This document shows, piece after piece, positions 8,438 to 18,619 of a stretch of DNA of 64,000 bases. Position numbers and translations under genes: made by a program. Origin of the DNA: Glaesserella australis (lineage in GTDB: Bacteria > Pseudomonadota > Gammaproteobacteria > Enterobacterales > Pasteurellaceae); assembly GCF_003260095.1 (NCBI RefSeq), contig NZ_PTPX01000009.1:1-64000 (forward strand), read 5' to 3'. The notes under the pieces were generated by a model. The model made no database searches and was not told the DNA's origin. It saw nothing but the letters and a program-made list of their open reading frames with translations. The number at the start of each line of letters is the position of its first letter. Positions within the stretch are counted from its first letter, which is position 1.

Positions 8438-11095
8438 TTAAGCGTATAACGGATTAATACGATCCACATTTAAACCGAATTTCGCAATAGCATCTGCGAC
8501 GACTTTTCTGTCGATAGTACCTTCGTTTGCTAATTGGGTTAATGCAGCAACCACAACATAACGCTCATCTACTTCAAAGTGTTCACGTAAGTTTGCACGG
8601 CTGTCTGAACGACCGAAACCGTCTGTACCTAACACTTGATAATTTTTGCTTGGTACGAATGCACGAATTTGATCTGCATAGACTTTCATGTAGTCCGTTG
8701 ATGCAACGGTTGGTAAATCTTTTAATACTTGCGCAACATAAGGAACACGTGGTGTTTCTGTTGGGTGTAAGAAGTTCCAACGTGTAACATCGTTACCTTC
8801 ACGGGCTAATTCGTTGAATGATGGTGCAGAGAATACATCTGCAGTGACGCCATATTCATTTGCAAGGATTTGTGCTGCTTCACGTACATGACGCATAATT
8901 GCACCCGAGCTTAATAATTGAACGTGACCTTTACCTTTACCTTCAACCGTTTCAAATTTATAGAGACCTTTACGAATACCCTCTTCTGCCCCTGCTGGCA
9001 TTGCTGGTTGTTCAGTAATTTCGTTTAAGGTGGTGAGATAGTAGAACACATCTTCTTGTTTTTCACCGTACATACGGTTGATACCATCTTGTACGATAAC
9101 CGCCACTTCAAAGGCAAATGCTGGATCGTAAGTGATACAGTTCGGGATAACACCTGCTTGAATATGGCTGTGACCATCTTCGTGTTGTAAACCTTCACCA
9201 TTTAAGGTTGTACGACCTGATGTACCACCAATCATGAAACCACGAGCTAATTGGTCACCTGCTAACCACATCATGTCACCAACACGTTGGAAACCGAACA
9301 TTGAGTAGTAAATGAAGAATGGGATCATCGGTTGGTTGTTCACCGAGTATGAAGTCGCTGCCGCTACCCAAGATGCTGTTGCACCTAATTCGTTGATACC
9401 TTCTTGTAACACTTGACCGTCTGTTGCTTCACGGTAGTAAGCCACTAAATCACGATCTGACGGAACGTAGTTTTGACCGTGTGGGTTGTAAATACCGATT
9501 TGACGGAATAAGCCTTCCATACCAAAAGTACGCGCTTCGTCAGCAATGATTGGCACAATCGTTTGACCAATATTTTTATCTTTTAATAAAATATTTAACA
9601 CACGAGAGAATGCCATTGTGGTTGAAATGCCACGTGGTTGAGCATCTAATAATGCTTGGAACTCTTCTAATGCTGGTACTTTGTACTCAACGCTAAATTT
9701 CGGTTTACGCGCTGGCAAATAGCCATTTAATTCTTTACGGCGACCGTGTAAGTAGTTGTACTCTTCTGAACCTTCAGGGAAAGTGACATACTCTAAGTTT
9801 TCTACTTGTTCATCTGTTAATGGTAAGTGGAAGTAGTCACGGAAGCCTTTTAAGCTCTCAAGAGACATTTTTTTAGATTGGTGAGCCGTGTTTTTACTTT
9901 CCGCTTCAGGAATTTTATAACCTTTAACTTGGTGAGCTAAAATTACCACAGGTTTGTTAGAACGTTTTGCACGCTCAAATGCCGCATACATTTTTTCAGA
10001 ATCGTGTGCACCACGACGTAAGTGCCAGATCTCATCGTCAGTCATATCTGCAACTAATGCCGCAGTTTCAGGGAAACGGCCGAAGAAGTGTTCACGCACA
10101 TAAGCACCATTTTTTGATTTAAATGTTAAGTAGTCGCCATCAACCACTTCCATCATTAATTGGGCTAATTTACCTGAAGTATCTTTCGCGAATAATTTAT
10201 CCCAGTTGCTACCCCATAATACTTTGATAACTTCCCAACCGGCGCCTGTGAATAAACCTTCTAGTTCTTGAACAATTTTACCGTTACCATTTACTGGACC
10301 GTCTAAACGTTGAAGGTTACAGCTCACCACGAAAATTAAGTTATCTAATTTTTCACGACCTGCAACCGTTAATGCACCTTTAGACTCGATTTCATCCATC
10401 TCGCCATCACCTAAGAATGCGTAAACAGTTTGACCTGACGTATCTTTAATGCCACGGTTTTGTAAGTATTTTAAGAAACGTGCTTGATAGATCGCATTCA
10501 CTGGACCTAAACCCATTGAAACGGTTGAGAACTGCCAGTATTCAGGCATTAGTTTCGGGTGTGGGTAAGAAGATAAACCATCTGCAAAAGCTTCTTGACG
10601 GAAGTTATCTAACTGCTCTGCCGTTAAACGACCTTCTAAGAAAGAACGCGCATAGATACCTGGCGCTGCGTGACCTTGTGAAAAGACTAAGTCGCCACCG
10701 TCTTTATCTGTTGCTGCTTTGAAGAAATGGTTAAAGCAAACTTCATACATGGTTGCAGCAGATTGGAATGTTGAAATGTGACCGCCGAGATCCAAATCTT
10801 TCTTCTGGCTACGTAACACCATTGCAATCGCATTCCAACGTACTGCAGAACGAATACGACGTTCAATCTCTTTATTACCTGGGTAAACTGGCTGTTCAGA
10901 AACAGGAATGGTGTTGACATAATCTGTCGTCACACCTGATGGAAGGCTTACGCCTTGGGTACGAGCGTGTTGCATCACTTGTTGAATAATAAATTGTGCA
11001 CGCTCAGCACCTTCTTCTTTAACAAGAGAATTTACTGAGTCTAACCATTCTTGTGTTTCGAATGGATCTACGTCATGGGCTAACATTTCTGACAT
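8438..11095 (-). CDS. aceE: Pyruvate dehydrogenase E1 component (homodimeric type)
   Basis: E1 decarboxylates pyruvate with thiamine diphosphate and reductively acetylates the lipoyl groups of AceF. At 885 residues it has the length of the homodimeric proteobacterial enzyme. The ThDP/Mg motif GDGEMDE is at 229-235, after the SQGHAAPGIYARSFLEGR region that is conserved in AceE. It is the first gene of aceE-aceF-lpdA. No pdhR gene lies upstream in this window, and an FNR-like site sits about 100 nt before the start. Confidence 0.97.
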   Translation of the reverse strand: MSEMLAHDVDPFETQEWLDSVNSLVKEEGAERAQFIIQQVMQHARTQGVSLPSGVTTDYVNTIPVSEQPVYPGNKEIERRIRSAVRWNAIAMVLRSQKKDLDLGGHISTFQSAATMYEVCFNHFFKAATDKDGGDLVFSQGHAAPGIYARSFLEGRLTAEQLDNFRQEAFADGLSSYPHPKLMPEYWQFSTVSMGLGPVNAIYQARFLKYLQNRGIKDTSGQTVYAFLGDGEMDEIESKGALTVAGREKLDNLIFVVSCNLQRLDGPVNGNGKIVQELEGLFTGAGWEVIKVLWGSNWDKLFAKDTSGKLAQLMMEVVDGDYLTFKSKNGAYVREHFFGRFPETAALVADMTDDEIWHLRRGAHDSEKMYAAFERAKRSNKPVVILAHQVKGYKIPEAESKNTAHQSKKMSLESLKGFRDYFHLPLTDEQVENLEYVTFPEGSEEYNYLHGRRKELNGYLPARKPKFSVEYKVPALEEFQALLDAQPRGISTTMAFSRVLNILLKDKNIGQTIVPIIADEARTFGMEGLFRQIGIYNPHGQNYVPSDRDLVAYYREATDGQVLQEGINELGATASWVAAATSYSVNNQPMIPFFIYYSMFGFQRVGDMMWLAGDQLARGFMIGGTSGRTTLNGEGLQHEDGHSHIQAGVIPNCITYDPAFAFEVAVIVQDGINRMYGEKQEDVFYYLTTLNEITEQPAMPAGAEEGIRKGLYKFETVEGKGKGHVQLLSSGAIMRHVREAAQILANEYGVTADVFSAPSFNELAREGNDVTRWNFLHPTETPRVPYVAQVLKDLPTVASTDYMKVYADQIRAFVPSKNYQVLGTDGFGRSDSRANLREHFEVDERYVVVAALTQLANEGTIDRKVVADAIAKFGLNVDRINPLYA

Positions 11096-11191
11096 AGTCT
11101 TTTCCTTTTATTGTTTAGTGAAAAATACATTACAAAATCGTTACAATTTTGCTAACCGATGAAACTTTAACCAAAGAAACAGACTTTTATT

Positions 11192-11205
11192 TTGTTCTAG
11201 ATCAA
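11192..11205. promoter_or_regulatory. Candidate FNR box upstream of aceE
   Basis: TTGTTCTAGATCAA matches the FNR consensus TTGAT-N4-ATCAA with one mismatch. It is 97 nt upstream of the aceE start codon. Repression of pyruvate dehydrogenase by anaerobic regulators is known in related bacteria; its operation here is inferred. The rest of the 382-nt gap between aceE and purE is AT-rich, with only the PurR box standing out. Confidence 0.45.
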
Positions 11206-11408
11206 TAAAAGCCCGATCGACCCATCTATTTTTACATATAGATGGATTGCAGGTAAGTATCTATCGTCTTGATTTTCAACGACTTTTTTATAATTATCAA
11301 AAATTGTTGAAAATTTGTAGACAAATTTGACTCAAAGATAGCAAAAACCGCCCTTTTTGTCTATTTATCAAAATCCAAAATGTTATCTACATCACAGATT
11401 ATTTCTTT

Positions 11409-11424
11409 AGGCAAACGTTTGCGT
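11409..11424. promoter_or_regulatory. PurR operator upstream of purE
   Basis: AGGCAAACGTTTGCGT fits the PurR box ANGCAANCGNTTNCNT at every defined position. It lies about 54 nt before the purE start, directly upstream of a likely -10 element TATGAT at 11427-11432, where a bound repressor would block the promoter. This implies hypoxanthine/guanine-dependent repression of purE and the genes behind it. Confidence 0.88.
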
Positions 11425-11477
11425 TTTATGATACACTTCACACCGCTTGTTATTCATACATCACAAAAAGGAACAAA

Positions 11478-11972
11478 ATGCCAACGAACATCGAAATCGC
11501 CATTGTAATGGGTTCAAAAAGCGACTGGGCAACAATGTCAGAAGCTGCCCAAATTCTCGACCAATTTGCTATTCCTTACCACCTTGAAGTTGTCTCCGCT
11601 CACCGCACGCCAGACAAGCTATTTGAATTTGCCGAGACGGCAGAACAAAAAGGCTACAAAGTGATTATTGCTGGGGCTGGCGGTGCGGCACATTTGCCCG
11701 GTATGATTGCGGCGAAAACTATTGTGCCAGTGTTGGGTGTACCTGTTAAAAGCTCAATGTTAAGCGGTGTTGATAGTCTCTACTCAATTGTGCAAATGCC
11801 AAAAGGTATTCCAGTTGGTACGTTGGCGATTGGGCCTGCGGGTGCAGCCAATGCAGGCTTACTTGCGGCACAAATTTTAGGTGCATTTAACCCTGAAATT
11901 GCTCTAAAATTACGGACTTTTCGCAATGAACAGACCCAATCTGTGTTAGATAATCCCGATCCAAGAATGTAA
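11478..11972 (+). CDS. purE: N5-carboxyaminoimidazole ribonucleotide mutase
   Basis: PurE (class I) moves the carboxyl group of N5-CAIR, made by PurK, to give CAIR in purine synthesis. The 164-residue protein has the family signature MGSKSDW at 11-17, [12 protein letters not shown], and the glycine-rich [14 protein letters not shown] loop. AAGGA precedes the ATG. It is first in purE-ansA-purK and lies behind a perfect PurR box. Confidence 0.96.
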   Translation: MPTNIEIAIVMGSKSDWATMSEAAQILDQFAIPYHLEVVSAHRTPDKLFEFAETAEQKGYKVIIAGAGGAAHLPGMIAAKTIVPVLGVPVKSSMLSGVDSLYSIVQMPKGIPVGTLAIGPAGAANAGLLAAQILGAFNPEIALKLRTFRNEQTQSVLDNPDPRM

Positions 11973-11975
11973 TCA

Positions 11976-12941
11976 ATGAGCAAGAAACTATTAATTCTCC
12001 ACACAGGTGGCACGATTTCGATGAGCGAAGGGAAAGACGGTAAAGTCTCCCCTTCTGACAAAAATCCGTTATTAAGTGCTTTAGAAAAACTCAACCACCC
12101 TGCACAGCTTTACCAAGAAGCCTTATTACACGTTCCGTCACCACATATCACGCTGGCACATTGGCAGATCTTAAAAGATCGCATTGAACAAGCGGTAATT
12201 AATGAACAATTTGACGGCATCGTGATTACACACGGCACGGATACGCTAGAAGAAACTGCCTATTTCCTTGATTTAGCCTTGAACGTGAACGTACCTGTGG
12301 CGATCACAGGGGCAATGCGTTCCAGTAACGAATTGGGTTCTGACGGTTTGATCAACTTGCAAAGTGCCATTTTGGTAGCATTAAGCGATGAAAGCCAAAA
12401 TAAAGGCGTGTTAGTGGTGATGAATGATGAAATCCACAACGCTAAATTCGTCACCAAAACCCACACCACCAATGTTGCTACATTCCAAACGCCAACCTTT
12501 GGTCCTTGTGGCTTAGTCACGAAAAACCGTGCAATTTATTTCCAACATCTCACCGCTTACGAACGCTTCCCGATTAAGCAGTTGGAAAAATCGAACATTC
12601 AACTGATTAAAGCCTATGCGGGAATGGATAGCTTTTTGCTTGAACAGCTTGCCCAAAGTCGTTGTGACGGTGTGGTGATTGAGGCATTGGGGGCAGGCAA
12701 CTTACCACCGTCTTGTCTAGCGGGTGTTTCTGCCTTATTAAATGCAAATATCCCTGTGGTGCTGGTTTCCCGCGCCTTTAACGGTATTACGCAAGACGTT
12801 TACGACTATCTCGGCGGCGGTAAACAGCTTAAACAGCAAGGTGTGATTTTCACTCAAGGCTTGAGTGGACAAAAAGCACGGATTAAGTTGATGGTGTTGT
12901 TAAATCATACGTTGGAAAGACCGCTGACGGAGTATTTTTAA
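11976..12941 (+). CDS. ansA: Type I (cytoplasmic) L-asparaginase
   Basis: The enzyme hydrolyses asparagine to aspartate and ammonia. The 321-residue protein has no signal peptide, and its first catalytic motif HTGGTISM is close to the N-terminus (from residue 9). The second motif THGTDTLEETAYF and the family block ITGAMRSSNELGSDG follow, which places it in the AnsA type rather than the periplasmic type II group. It starts only three bases after the purE stop, so it is co-transcribed with a purine gene. The product aspartate is a purine precursor, which gives a possible link, but that is inference. Confidence 0.9.
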   Translation: MSKKLLILHTGGTISMSEGKDGKVSPSDKNPLLSALEKLNHPAQLYQEALLHVPSPHITLAHWQILKDRIEQAVINEQFDGIVITHGTDTLEETAYFLDLALNVNVPVAITGAMRSSNELGSDGLINLQSAILVALSDESQNKGVLVVMNDEIHNAKFVTKTHTTNVATFQTPTFGPCGLVTKNRAIYFQHLTAYERFPIKQLEKSNIQLIKAYAGMDSFLLEQLAQSRCDGVVIEALGAGNLPPSCLAGVSALLNANIPVVLVSRAFNGITQDVYDYLGGGKQLKQQGVIFTQGLSGQKARIKLMVLLNHTLERPLTEYF

Positions 12942-12953
12942 ACGCTTTTAATT

Positions 12954-13035
12954 GTAGGGACACACTGCGTGTGTCCGTCTCATCTCAAATTGACATAAAT
13001 ATAAAATTTAGCGGACACACGCAGTGTGTCCCTAC
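12954..13035. repeat. 82-nt GTAGGG doublet element, copy A
   Basis: A 24-nt half (GTAGGGACACAC, TGC, GTGTGTCCG) at 12954-12977 is repeated as its exact reverse complement at 13012-13035, with a 34-nt spacer. Each half is itself a hairpin. Copy B at 48489-48570 has the same halves, the same spacer length and a spacer identical at 22 of 34 positions. The element sits between ansA and purK. Confidence 0.88.
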
Positions 13036-13084
13036 AAGTGAATACAAAATTTAACGGAAACATTCGACCCCATAAGGAACCCCT

Positions 13085-14173
13085 ATGCAAAAAAGCTCTC
13101 TCTATCCCCCAATCTACGTTCTTGGTAACGGGCAACTTGGCAGAATGTTACGTTACGCTGGTATGCCGTTAGATATTGATGTTCAACCACTGGCGTTTGA
13201 CGATCCTGTTTTTGAAATTGCTGAAAACAGCTTAATTACCGCCGAAATCGAACGTTGGACGCAAACGCCTTTAACTAGCCTACTGAGCAATCATCAAAAC
13301 TTCGTTAATCTTTCCGTTTTTGGACAACTTGCCGACCGCTTTACCCAAAAATCATTACTCGATAAGCTCAATCTAGCTACTTCTACTTGGCAACTGTTGC
13401 AGTCTCCTGAACAGTGGCAATCGCTTTTTGAAAGCATTGGCGAAAAAGTGGTGGTGAAACGCCGTACGGGTGGTTATGACGGACGTGGACAGTGGATTGT
13501 CACCAAAGAGACGATAGACCAAATCACGCCTGACCTGTTTGGTGATGTGATTGCAGAAAAATTTATCCCCTTTGATACGGAAGTGTCATTAGTCGGAGCA
13601 AGGTTCCGCAACGGCGAAACCCGTTTTTACCCCGTGACCCATAATTTGCAACAAAATGGCATTTTGCGTTACAGTGTTGCGGATATCACACTACCATATC
13701 AACAAATATTCCAACAACAAGCAGAAAAAATGCTCTCAGCGATTATGCACGAACTGAATTATGTCGGTGTAATGGCAATGGAATGTTTTGTGGTTGGCGA
13801 TAAGCTGTTGATTAACGAACTCGCCCCCCGTGTGCATAACAGCGGACACTGGACGCAACTCGGCTGCTCCATTAGTCAATTTGAGTTACATCTGCGTGCA
13901 TTGCTTGACTTACCTACCCCCGAACTTAAGCCTATCGCCCCAAGCGTCATGGTGAATTTAATTGGGATCGAACATCATAATGAATGGCTAGAAATTCCGT
14001 TTAGTCAGTTGCATTGGTATGGCAAAGAAGTCCGTGCGGGCAGAAAATTAGGGCATTTAAATATATGCCATACGGATAAAGCTGTGATTGTGGATAGCTT
14101 GCTGGAGCTTAAGCCTTATTTGACGGAAGATTTTTACTCGGGGTTGGATTGGGTAGTGGCTAAATTGGCGTAA
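13085..14173 (+). CDS. purK: N5-carboxyaminoimidazole ribonucleotide synthase
   Basis: PurK is an ATP-grasp enzyme that carboxylates AIR with bicarbonate and ATP to N5-CAIR, the substrate of PurE. The 362-residue protein begins with the family pattern VLGNGQLGRML and contains VVKRRTGGYDGRGQW and the metal/ATP region INELAPRVHNSGHWT. AAGGA lies six bases before the ATG. It is the third gene of the purE-ansA-purK unit, separated from ansA by 143 nt that hold a doublet repeat. A separate promoter in the gap is possible but not evident. Confidence 0.95.
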   Translation: MQKSSLYPPIYVLGNGQLGRMLRYAGMPLDIDVQPLAFDDPVFEIAENSLITAEIERWTQTPLTSLLSNHQNFVNLSVFGQLADRFTQKSLLDKLNLATSTWQLLQSPEQWQSLFESIGEKVVVKRRTGGYDGRGQWIVTKETIDQITPDLFGDVIAEKFIPFDTEVSLVGARFRNGETRFYPVTHNLQQNGILRYSVADITLPYQQIFQQQAEKMLSAIMHELNYVGVMAMECFVVGDKLLINELAPRVHNSGHWTQLGCSISQFELHLRALLDLPTPELKPIAPSVMVNLIGIEHHNEWLEIPFSQLHWYGKEVRAGRKLGHLNICHTDKAVIVDSLLELKPYLTEDFYSGLDWVVAKLA

Positions 14174-14216
14174 TACAAGCGGTGAGTTCTGCTTAAAATA
14201 TTACAAAATTGAAAGT

Positions 14217-14248
14217 AAAAGGCTGTTGAAATCTATTCAACAGCCTTT
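14217..14248. terminator. Bidirectional terminator between purK and nanA
   Basis: The stem AAAGGCTGTTGAA / TTCAACAGCCTTT around ATCTA, with A residues to the left and Ts to the right, can end both convergent transcripts. Confidence 0.85.
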
Positions 14249-14263
14249 ATCCATCCTTTGAAA

Positions 14264-15145
14264 TTAAGAAAGATACTTCGCTTTCAAGGTTTTGACTACG
14301 GCTTTTTGCTCTGCGTTGAGTTCTTTGGTCATTGGTTCACGGCAGTAACCTGCTTGAACACCTTCTTCTTCCAACAAGCCTTTGATAGTTTGATATAAGC
14401 CGTTGCCTAAAATGCCTTCAATTAAATCGTTGGTCACATTTTGGATTTCAAGAGCTTCTTTCACTTTGCCTTGTTGTGCTAATTCAAAGATTTGACGAGC
14501 ACGGATGCCGTTGACGTTAAAGGTACTGCCGATCGCACCATCTACGCCCAAAACTGTAGCAGGTAACATCATTTCATCAAAACCTGCGTAAATTAAGTGG
14601 TTCGGGAATGCTTTGCGTAAACGCTCTAATAGATAGAAATCGCCTGCAGTGAATTTCACGCCGATGATTTTTTCATTTTGGAACAACTCTGCAAATTGTG
14701 AAACGCCAATATTTACCCCTGTTAAGAATGGGATTGAATAAACGATCATTTTGTTGCCTGTTTCACGAATAATAGTTTCGTAGAAGTTTTTGATTTCGGC
14801 AAAGCTGAATTTGTAGTAGAACGGAGTGACTGCTGATAAGCTGTCATAGCCTAATTCGGTTGCATATTTGCCAAGTTCAACCGCTTCTTTTAAGTTTACG
14901 CTACCGACTTGAGCGATTAACGCAATTTCATCTTTTGCTTCATCTTTAGCAATACGGAAGATCTCTTTTTTCTCTTCGGTGGAAAGCATAAAGTTTTCAC
15001 CCGTTGAACCGCCGACATATAAACCGTCCACTTTCATCTTGTCGATGTTGTGGCGGATAATTTGGCGTAAGCCTTTTTCGTTGATTGTGCCGTCAGCATT
15101 AAAAGAGACTAATAATGCACTGAAGATACCTTTTAAATTTTTCAT
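14264..15145 (-). CDS. nanA: N-acetylneuraminate lyase
   Basis: NanA cleaves sialic acid to N-acetylmannosamine and pyruvate, the first step of sialate catabolism. The 293-residue TIM-barrel protein matches the H. influenzae NanA sequence I recall over long stretches. It shows GGSTGENF near residue 46, the active-site tyrosine in VYSIPF and the Schiff-base lysine in [14 protein letters not shown] precedes the ATG. It lies downstream of an RpiR-type regulator and nanQ on the same strand. No nanE, nanK or sialic-acid transporter genes are present in the window. Confidence 0.95.
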   Translation of the reverse strand: MKNLKGIFSALLVSFNADGTINEKGLRQIIRHNIDKMKVDGLYVGGSTGENFMLSTEEKKEIFRIAKDEAKDEIALIAQVGSVNLKEAVELGKYATELGYDSLSAVTPFYYKFSFAEIKNFYETIIRETGNKMIVYSIPFLTGVNIGVSQFAELFQNEKIIGVKFTAGDFYLLERLRKAFPNHLIYAGFDEMMLPATVLGVDGAIGSTFNVNGIRARQIFELAQQGKVKEALEIQNVTNDLIEGILGNGLYQTIKGLLEEEGVQAGYCREPMTKELNAEQKAVVKTLKAKYLS

Positions 15146-15216
15146 TGTATTATCCTTTAGTAAGTAAATAAAAATGAGATGATTTACAAAAAATAGGCAA
15201 AACTGACCGCTTGTGA

Positions 15217-16083
15217 CTACTTAATTCGCTGTTCTAAAATCACATTCAGTGTTTTTTGTTTTTGCTGAATGGCTTTCTCTGGTTCCGCTTTGACTAGTAA
15301 GGCATAAATCAAGTCTAACACAAAGAGCTGAGTCATTTTTGTACCAATAGAATCCCCTTGCATATGCCCTTGTCGATTACCATTGATCAATACATAGTTT
15401 GCAACTTCAGTAATCGGAGAGCGCAAATTATGTGTAATAGCAACAGTAACTGCGCCATTATCCTTTGCAATACGCAATGCTTTTGTGGTTTCTTCTGAAT
15501 ACCCCGAATGGCTAATCCCAATCACGACATCGCCTTTTCGAAGTAATGCGGCTTGCATATACATAAAGTGATTATTTGTCACTGCTGCAGTTTGTAAGCC
15601 AATTCGCATGAATTTATGTTGAGCGTCTTCAGCAGTTAATCCAGAAGATCCCACCCCAAATAAGAATATTCGATGAGCTTGTCTTAATTCCATAACGACC
15701 TTTTCAAGCTCTTCATAGCTAAGTAAATTAACTGTTTCAGCAATCACATTACTTAATGTATTTTGAAGTTTAATGGCTATTTCTTTTGGTGTGTCGGTTT
15801 CGGCAACATCCGTATCCAGTAATGTACTGCTCTCTTTTTCTTGGGTTGCTAGTTCAATCGCTAAATCCAGTTTAAAATCAGTATAGCCTTTAAATCCTAA
15901 TGTTCGACAAAAGCGAATAAAGGTTGCTTCACCAACATCAAGCTGTGTTGCGACTTCAGAAAGTGAACATTGATTAAGTAAATCAGGCTGAGACAAAATA
16001 GCGTTTGCAATTTTCTTTTCTGTTTTGGTTAAGCTATTTTGTAACGCGCCAATCGTATCAAGAATTTTGCCTCTTGTTGACAT
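15217..16083 (-). CDS. siaR: RpiR/MurR-family regulator of sialic acid genes
   Basis: The 288-residue protein has an N-terminal RpiR helix-turn-helix (about residues 38-73, with [20 protein letters not shown]) and a C-terminal SIS sugar-phosphate-binding domain (about 125-260, with [14 protein letters not shown] and [11 protein letters not shown]). In H. influenzae an RpiR-family regulator, SiaR, controls the nan/sia genes, and the neighbours here fit that role. It starts one base after the nanQ stop, so the two are co-transcribed. Its direct target is inferred from position. Confidence 0.85.
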   Translation of the reverse strand: MSTRGKILDTIGALQNSLTKTEKKIANAILSQPDLLNQCSLSEVATQLDVGEATFIRFCRTLGFKGYTDFKLDLAIELATQEKESSTLLDTDVAETDTPKEIAIKLQNTLSNVIAETVNLLSYEELEKVVMELRQAHRIFLFGVGSSGLTAEDAQHKFMRIGLQTAAVTNNHFMYMQAALLRKGDVVIGISHSGYSEETTKALRIAKDNGAVTVAITHNLRSPITEVANYVLINGNRQGHMQGDSIGTKMTQLFVLDLIYALLVKAEPEKAIQQKQKTLNVILEQRIK

Positions 16084-16084
16084 A

Positions 16085-16573
<489 letters not shown>

Positions 16574-16597
16574 TCACTACACTTCAAATGAGCAAGC

Positions 16598-16642
16598 TAC
16601 TCCATAAAAAAACAGATAAAAGAAAATATACTCCATAGAGTA
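16598..16642. promoter_or_regulatory. Repeated TACTCCATA motif upstream of nanQ
   Basis: TACTCCATA occurs at 16598-16606 and 16629-16637, 31 nt (three helical turns) apart. The second copy extends into the inverted repeat TACTC-CATA-GAGTA. Position and periodicity suit operators for the RpiR regulator encoded just downstream. A weaker CRP-like site (TGAGA-N6-TCAAA) follows at 16683-16698. The remaining gap up to ppx (16568-16905) is AT-rich and holds only the ppx terminator. Confidence 0.5.
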
Positions 16643-16820
16643 CGCCTTTCTATAGGCAATAACAAGACAAAAAATAAAAAAATGAGAAGTAGATCAAACT
16701 TTTCCCTATTCGATAAGGCTTACCCCCTAAAAACACTCCGAAAAAACATCAATTTCAATCAAGGGGATTTTTAATTTGCCAAGTGACATTTTATTTATAG
16801 ACAAATCTCGTCAGTCTATA

Positions 16821-16850
16821 AATATAAAAAACCCGATGATTTTCATCGGG
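16821..16850 (-). terminator. Terminator downstream of ppx
   Basis: Read on the minus strand, the stem CCCGATGA / TCATCGGG is followed by TTTTTTATATT. It lies 56 nt after the ppx stop codon. Confidence 0.8.
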
Positions 16851-16905
16851 ATTTAGTTGATTGACTTACAAGCGGTCACTTTGAGCAAAAAATTGGCAAA
16901 TTTAT

Positions 16906-18411
16906 CTATTTAAGGATTAAACCTAATGTTAAAGCCTGCAATGTTTTTTGCTCTTCTTCTAAATCTGCCTGAATTAACGGGTTTTGGGTTAAAAATTGTG
17001 GTTCAAAACTTAATGTCCAATCTAATCCATCAATATCTAATACAAGCTGTTGTGGAATATTTGTCGCTTGGCGTGAACGATTAAGCAGTACTGCTAAACG
17101 GAATAAACGTAATAGCGTTAAAATATCTCGATGCTGAAAACGGTTTGAACTTTTAATATCATAGCGTTTAAATCCTTTTAAATGAAAACGCATTAACGTG
17201 GCTAAGAGATTTTGCTGTTCTGTATCAAACCCTGGCAAGTCACGATTGGCAATAATATAAGCAGAATGACGATGTACGCCATTATGATTAATGGAAATCC
17301 CCACTTCATGCAATAAACTTGCCCACTGCAAAATTGCTCTCAATTCGCCGACTTGGCGTTTATTTTTCCAATGAGAAACTTGATCAAACAAGCGTAGCGC
17401 GGTAGTTTTTACTCGTTCTGCTTGTGCTTGATCGATATTAAATTGCTCTGCCAACGCTTCCGCTGTCCGCTGACGAATATCGCCGACTTGGAATGCTAAT
17501 TCAGATCCGTATAAGATCCCTTCACGTAATGCGCCATCCGAATAACGCATAGATTGAATATGAAAGGTACGGAATAATGCGAGCAAAATGGCTAACCCCG
17601 GTACTAGCACATCAGCTCGTTCTTCAATGAGTCCTTTTAGCTGAATATCATTGAGTGAATCAAAGGCAAGACAACGTTCAATGATGGTTTGTAAGCGGCT
17701 TTCAGTAATCAAGCCATCTCGATAGCCATTAGCACTTAAGACTTTACTGACAGTTTTAATCGTACCCGATGAGCCTAAAACATGCTGCCAACCTAAATCT
17801 CGGTATTCCCAAGCTAAGTCATCAATTTTTTCCATTGCGGTTTGATAAGCTTGATCAAATCGTTCGGCATTAAGTTCTCCCTGAGGAAAGAAACGCTTAG
17901 CAAAACTCACACAACCCATGTGGCGACTTTCTGCTCGAATCGGTGTAAAACCATCGCCAATCGTCATTTCCGTTGAACCACCGCCAATATCCACCACAAA
18001 TTTTCGCCCTTTTTCCGCTTGTGTATGGCTTACACCTGAATAAATTAAGCGGGCTTCTTCCTGACCTGTAATAATTTCAATCGGAAAAGGAAAAACGAGT
18101 TTTGCTTGTTCAAGGAAATCTTGATTATTGATCGCTCTACGCAAAGTATAAGTCCCGACCACTTTCACATTCTCAGGTGCAAAACCTTGCAATCGTTTTG
18201 CAAATAATGCCAAACATGCCACACCACGATCGATCGCTTGCTGATTTAAATGGCGATTTTCATCTAACCCTTCGGCTAAACGCACACGACGTTTAATGCG
18301 AGATAAAACTTGAATCGAGCCATTCACAATTCGAGCCACAATCATATGAAAGCTATTTGAGCCTAAATCAATGGCGGCAAATTCACGAGGTGGTGGGTTA
18401 TCCGAGAACAT
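16906..18411 (-). CDS. ppx: Exopolyphosphatase (Ppx/GppA family)
   Basis: The enzyme removes terminal phosphates from long-chain polyphosphate; close relatives (GppA) act on pppGpp. The 501-residue protein has the two actin-like ATPase-fold motifs AAIDLGSNSFHMIVAR and FVVDIGGGSTE, and a C-terminal HD-like helical domain (LLHEVGISINHNGVHRHSAYI). The full two-part length and a sequence close to E. coli Ppx favour Ppx over GppA, though specificity cannot be read with certainty. The frame begins at a GTG at 18441, but the ATG at 18411 has AAGGA eight bases upstream and gives the family N-terminus. No ppk gene is adjacent. Confidence 0.9.
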   Translation of the reverse strand: MFSDNPPPREFAAIDLGSNSFHMIVARIVNGSIQVLSRIKRRVRLAEGLDENRHLNQQAIDRGVACLALFAKRLQGFAPENVKVVGTYTLRRAINNQDFLEQAKLVFPFPIEIITGQEEARLIYSGVSHTQAEKGRKFVVDIGGGSTEMTIGDGFTPIRAESRHMGCVSFAKRFFPQGELNAERFDQAYQTAMEKIDDLAWEYRDLGWQHVLGSSGTIKTVSKVLSANGYRDGLITESRLQTIIERCLAFDSLNDIQLKGLIEERADVLVPGLAILLALFRTFHIQSMRYSDGALREGILYGSELAFQVGDIRQRTAEALAEQFNIDQAQAERVKTTALRLFDQVSHWKNKRQVGELRAILQWASLLHEVGISINHNGVHRHSAYIIANRDLPGFDTEQQNLLATLMRFHLKGFKRYDIKSSNRFQHRDILTLLRLFRLAVLLNRSRQATNIPQQLVLDIDGLDWTLSFEPQFLTQNPLIQADLEEEQKTLQALTLGLILK

Positions 18412-18619
18412 GATGAAATCCTTGAAAAGAGTGTCTAACACTCGGATTTTAGCACTTTTTCATTAAAAAAGTGGAATGGATTGTACGAAATTCACAATAT
18501 TCTAAGAATAACCGCATGATGATCTTAAAATTTCCTTATATTTACTGCATTTTTCGAGTAAAATGCGAAAGTTTTTTTCCCAAAATTCAAAGATTTTAAC
18601 TAAATTGATTGAGGTTTAT

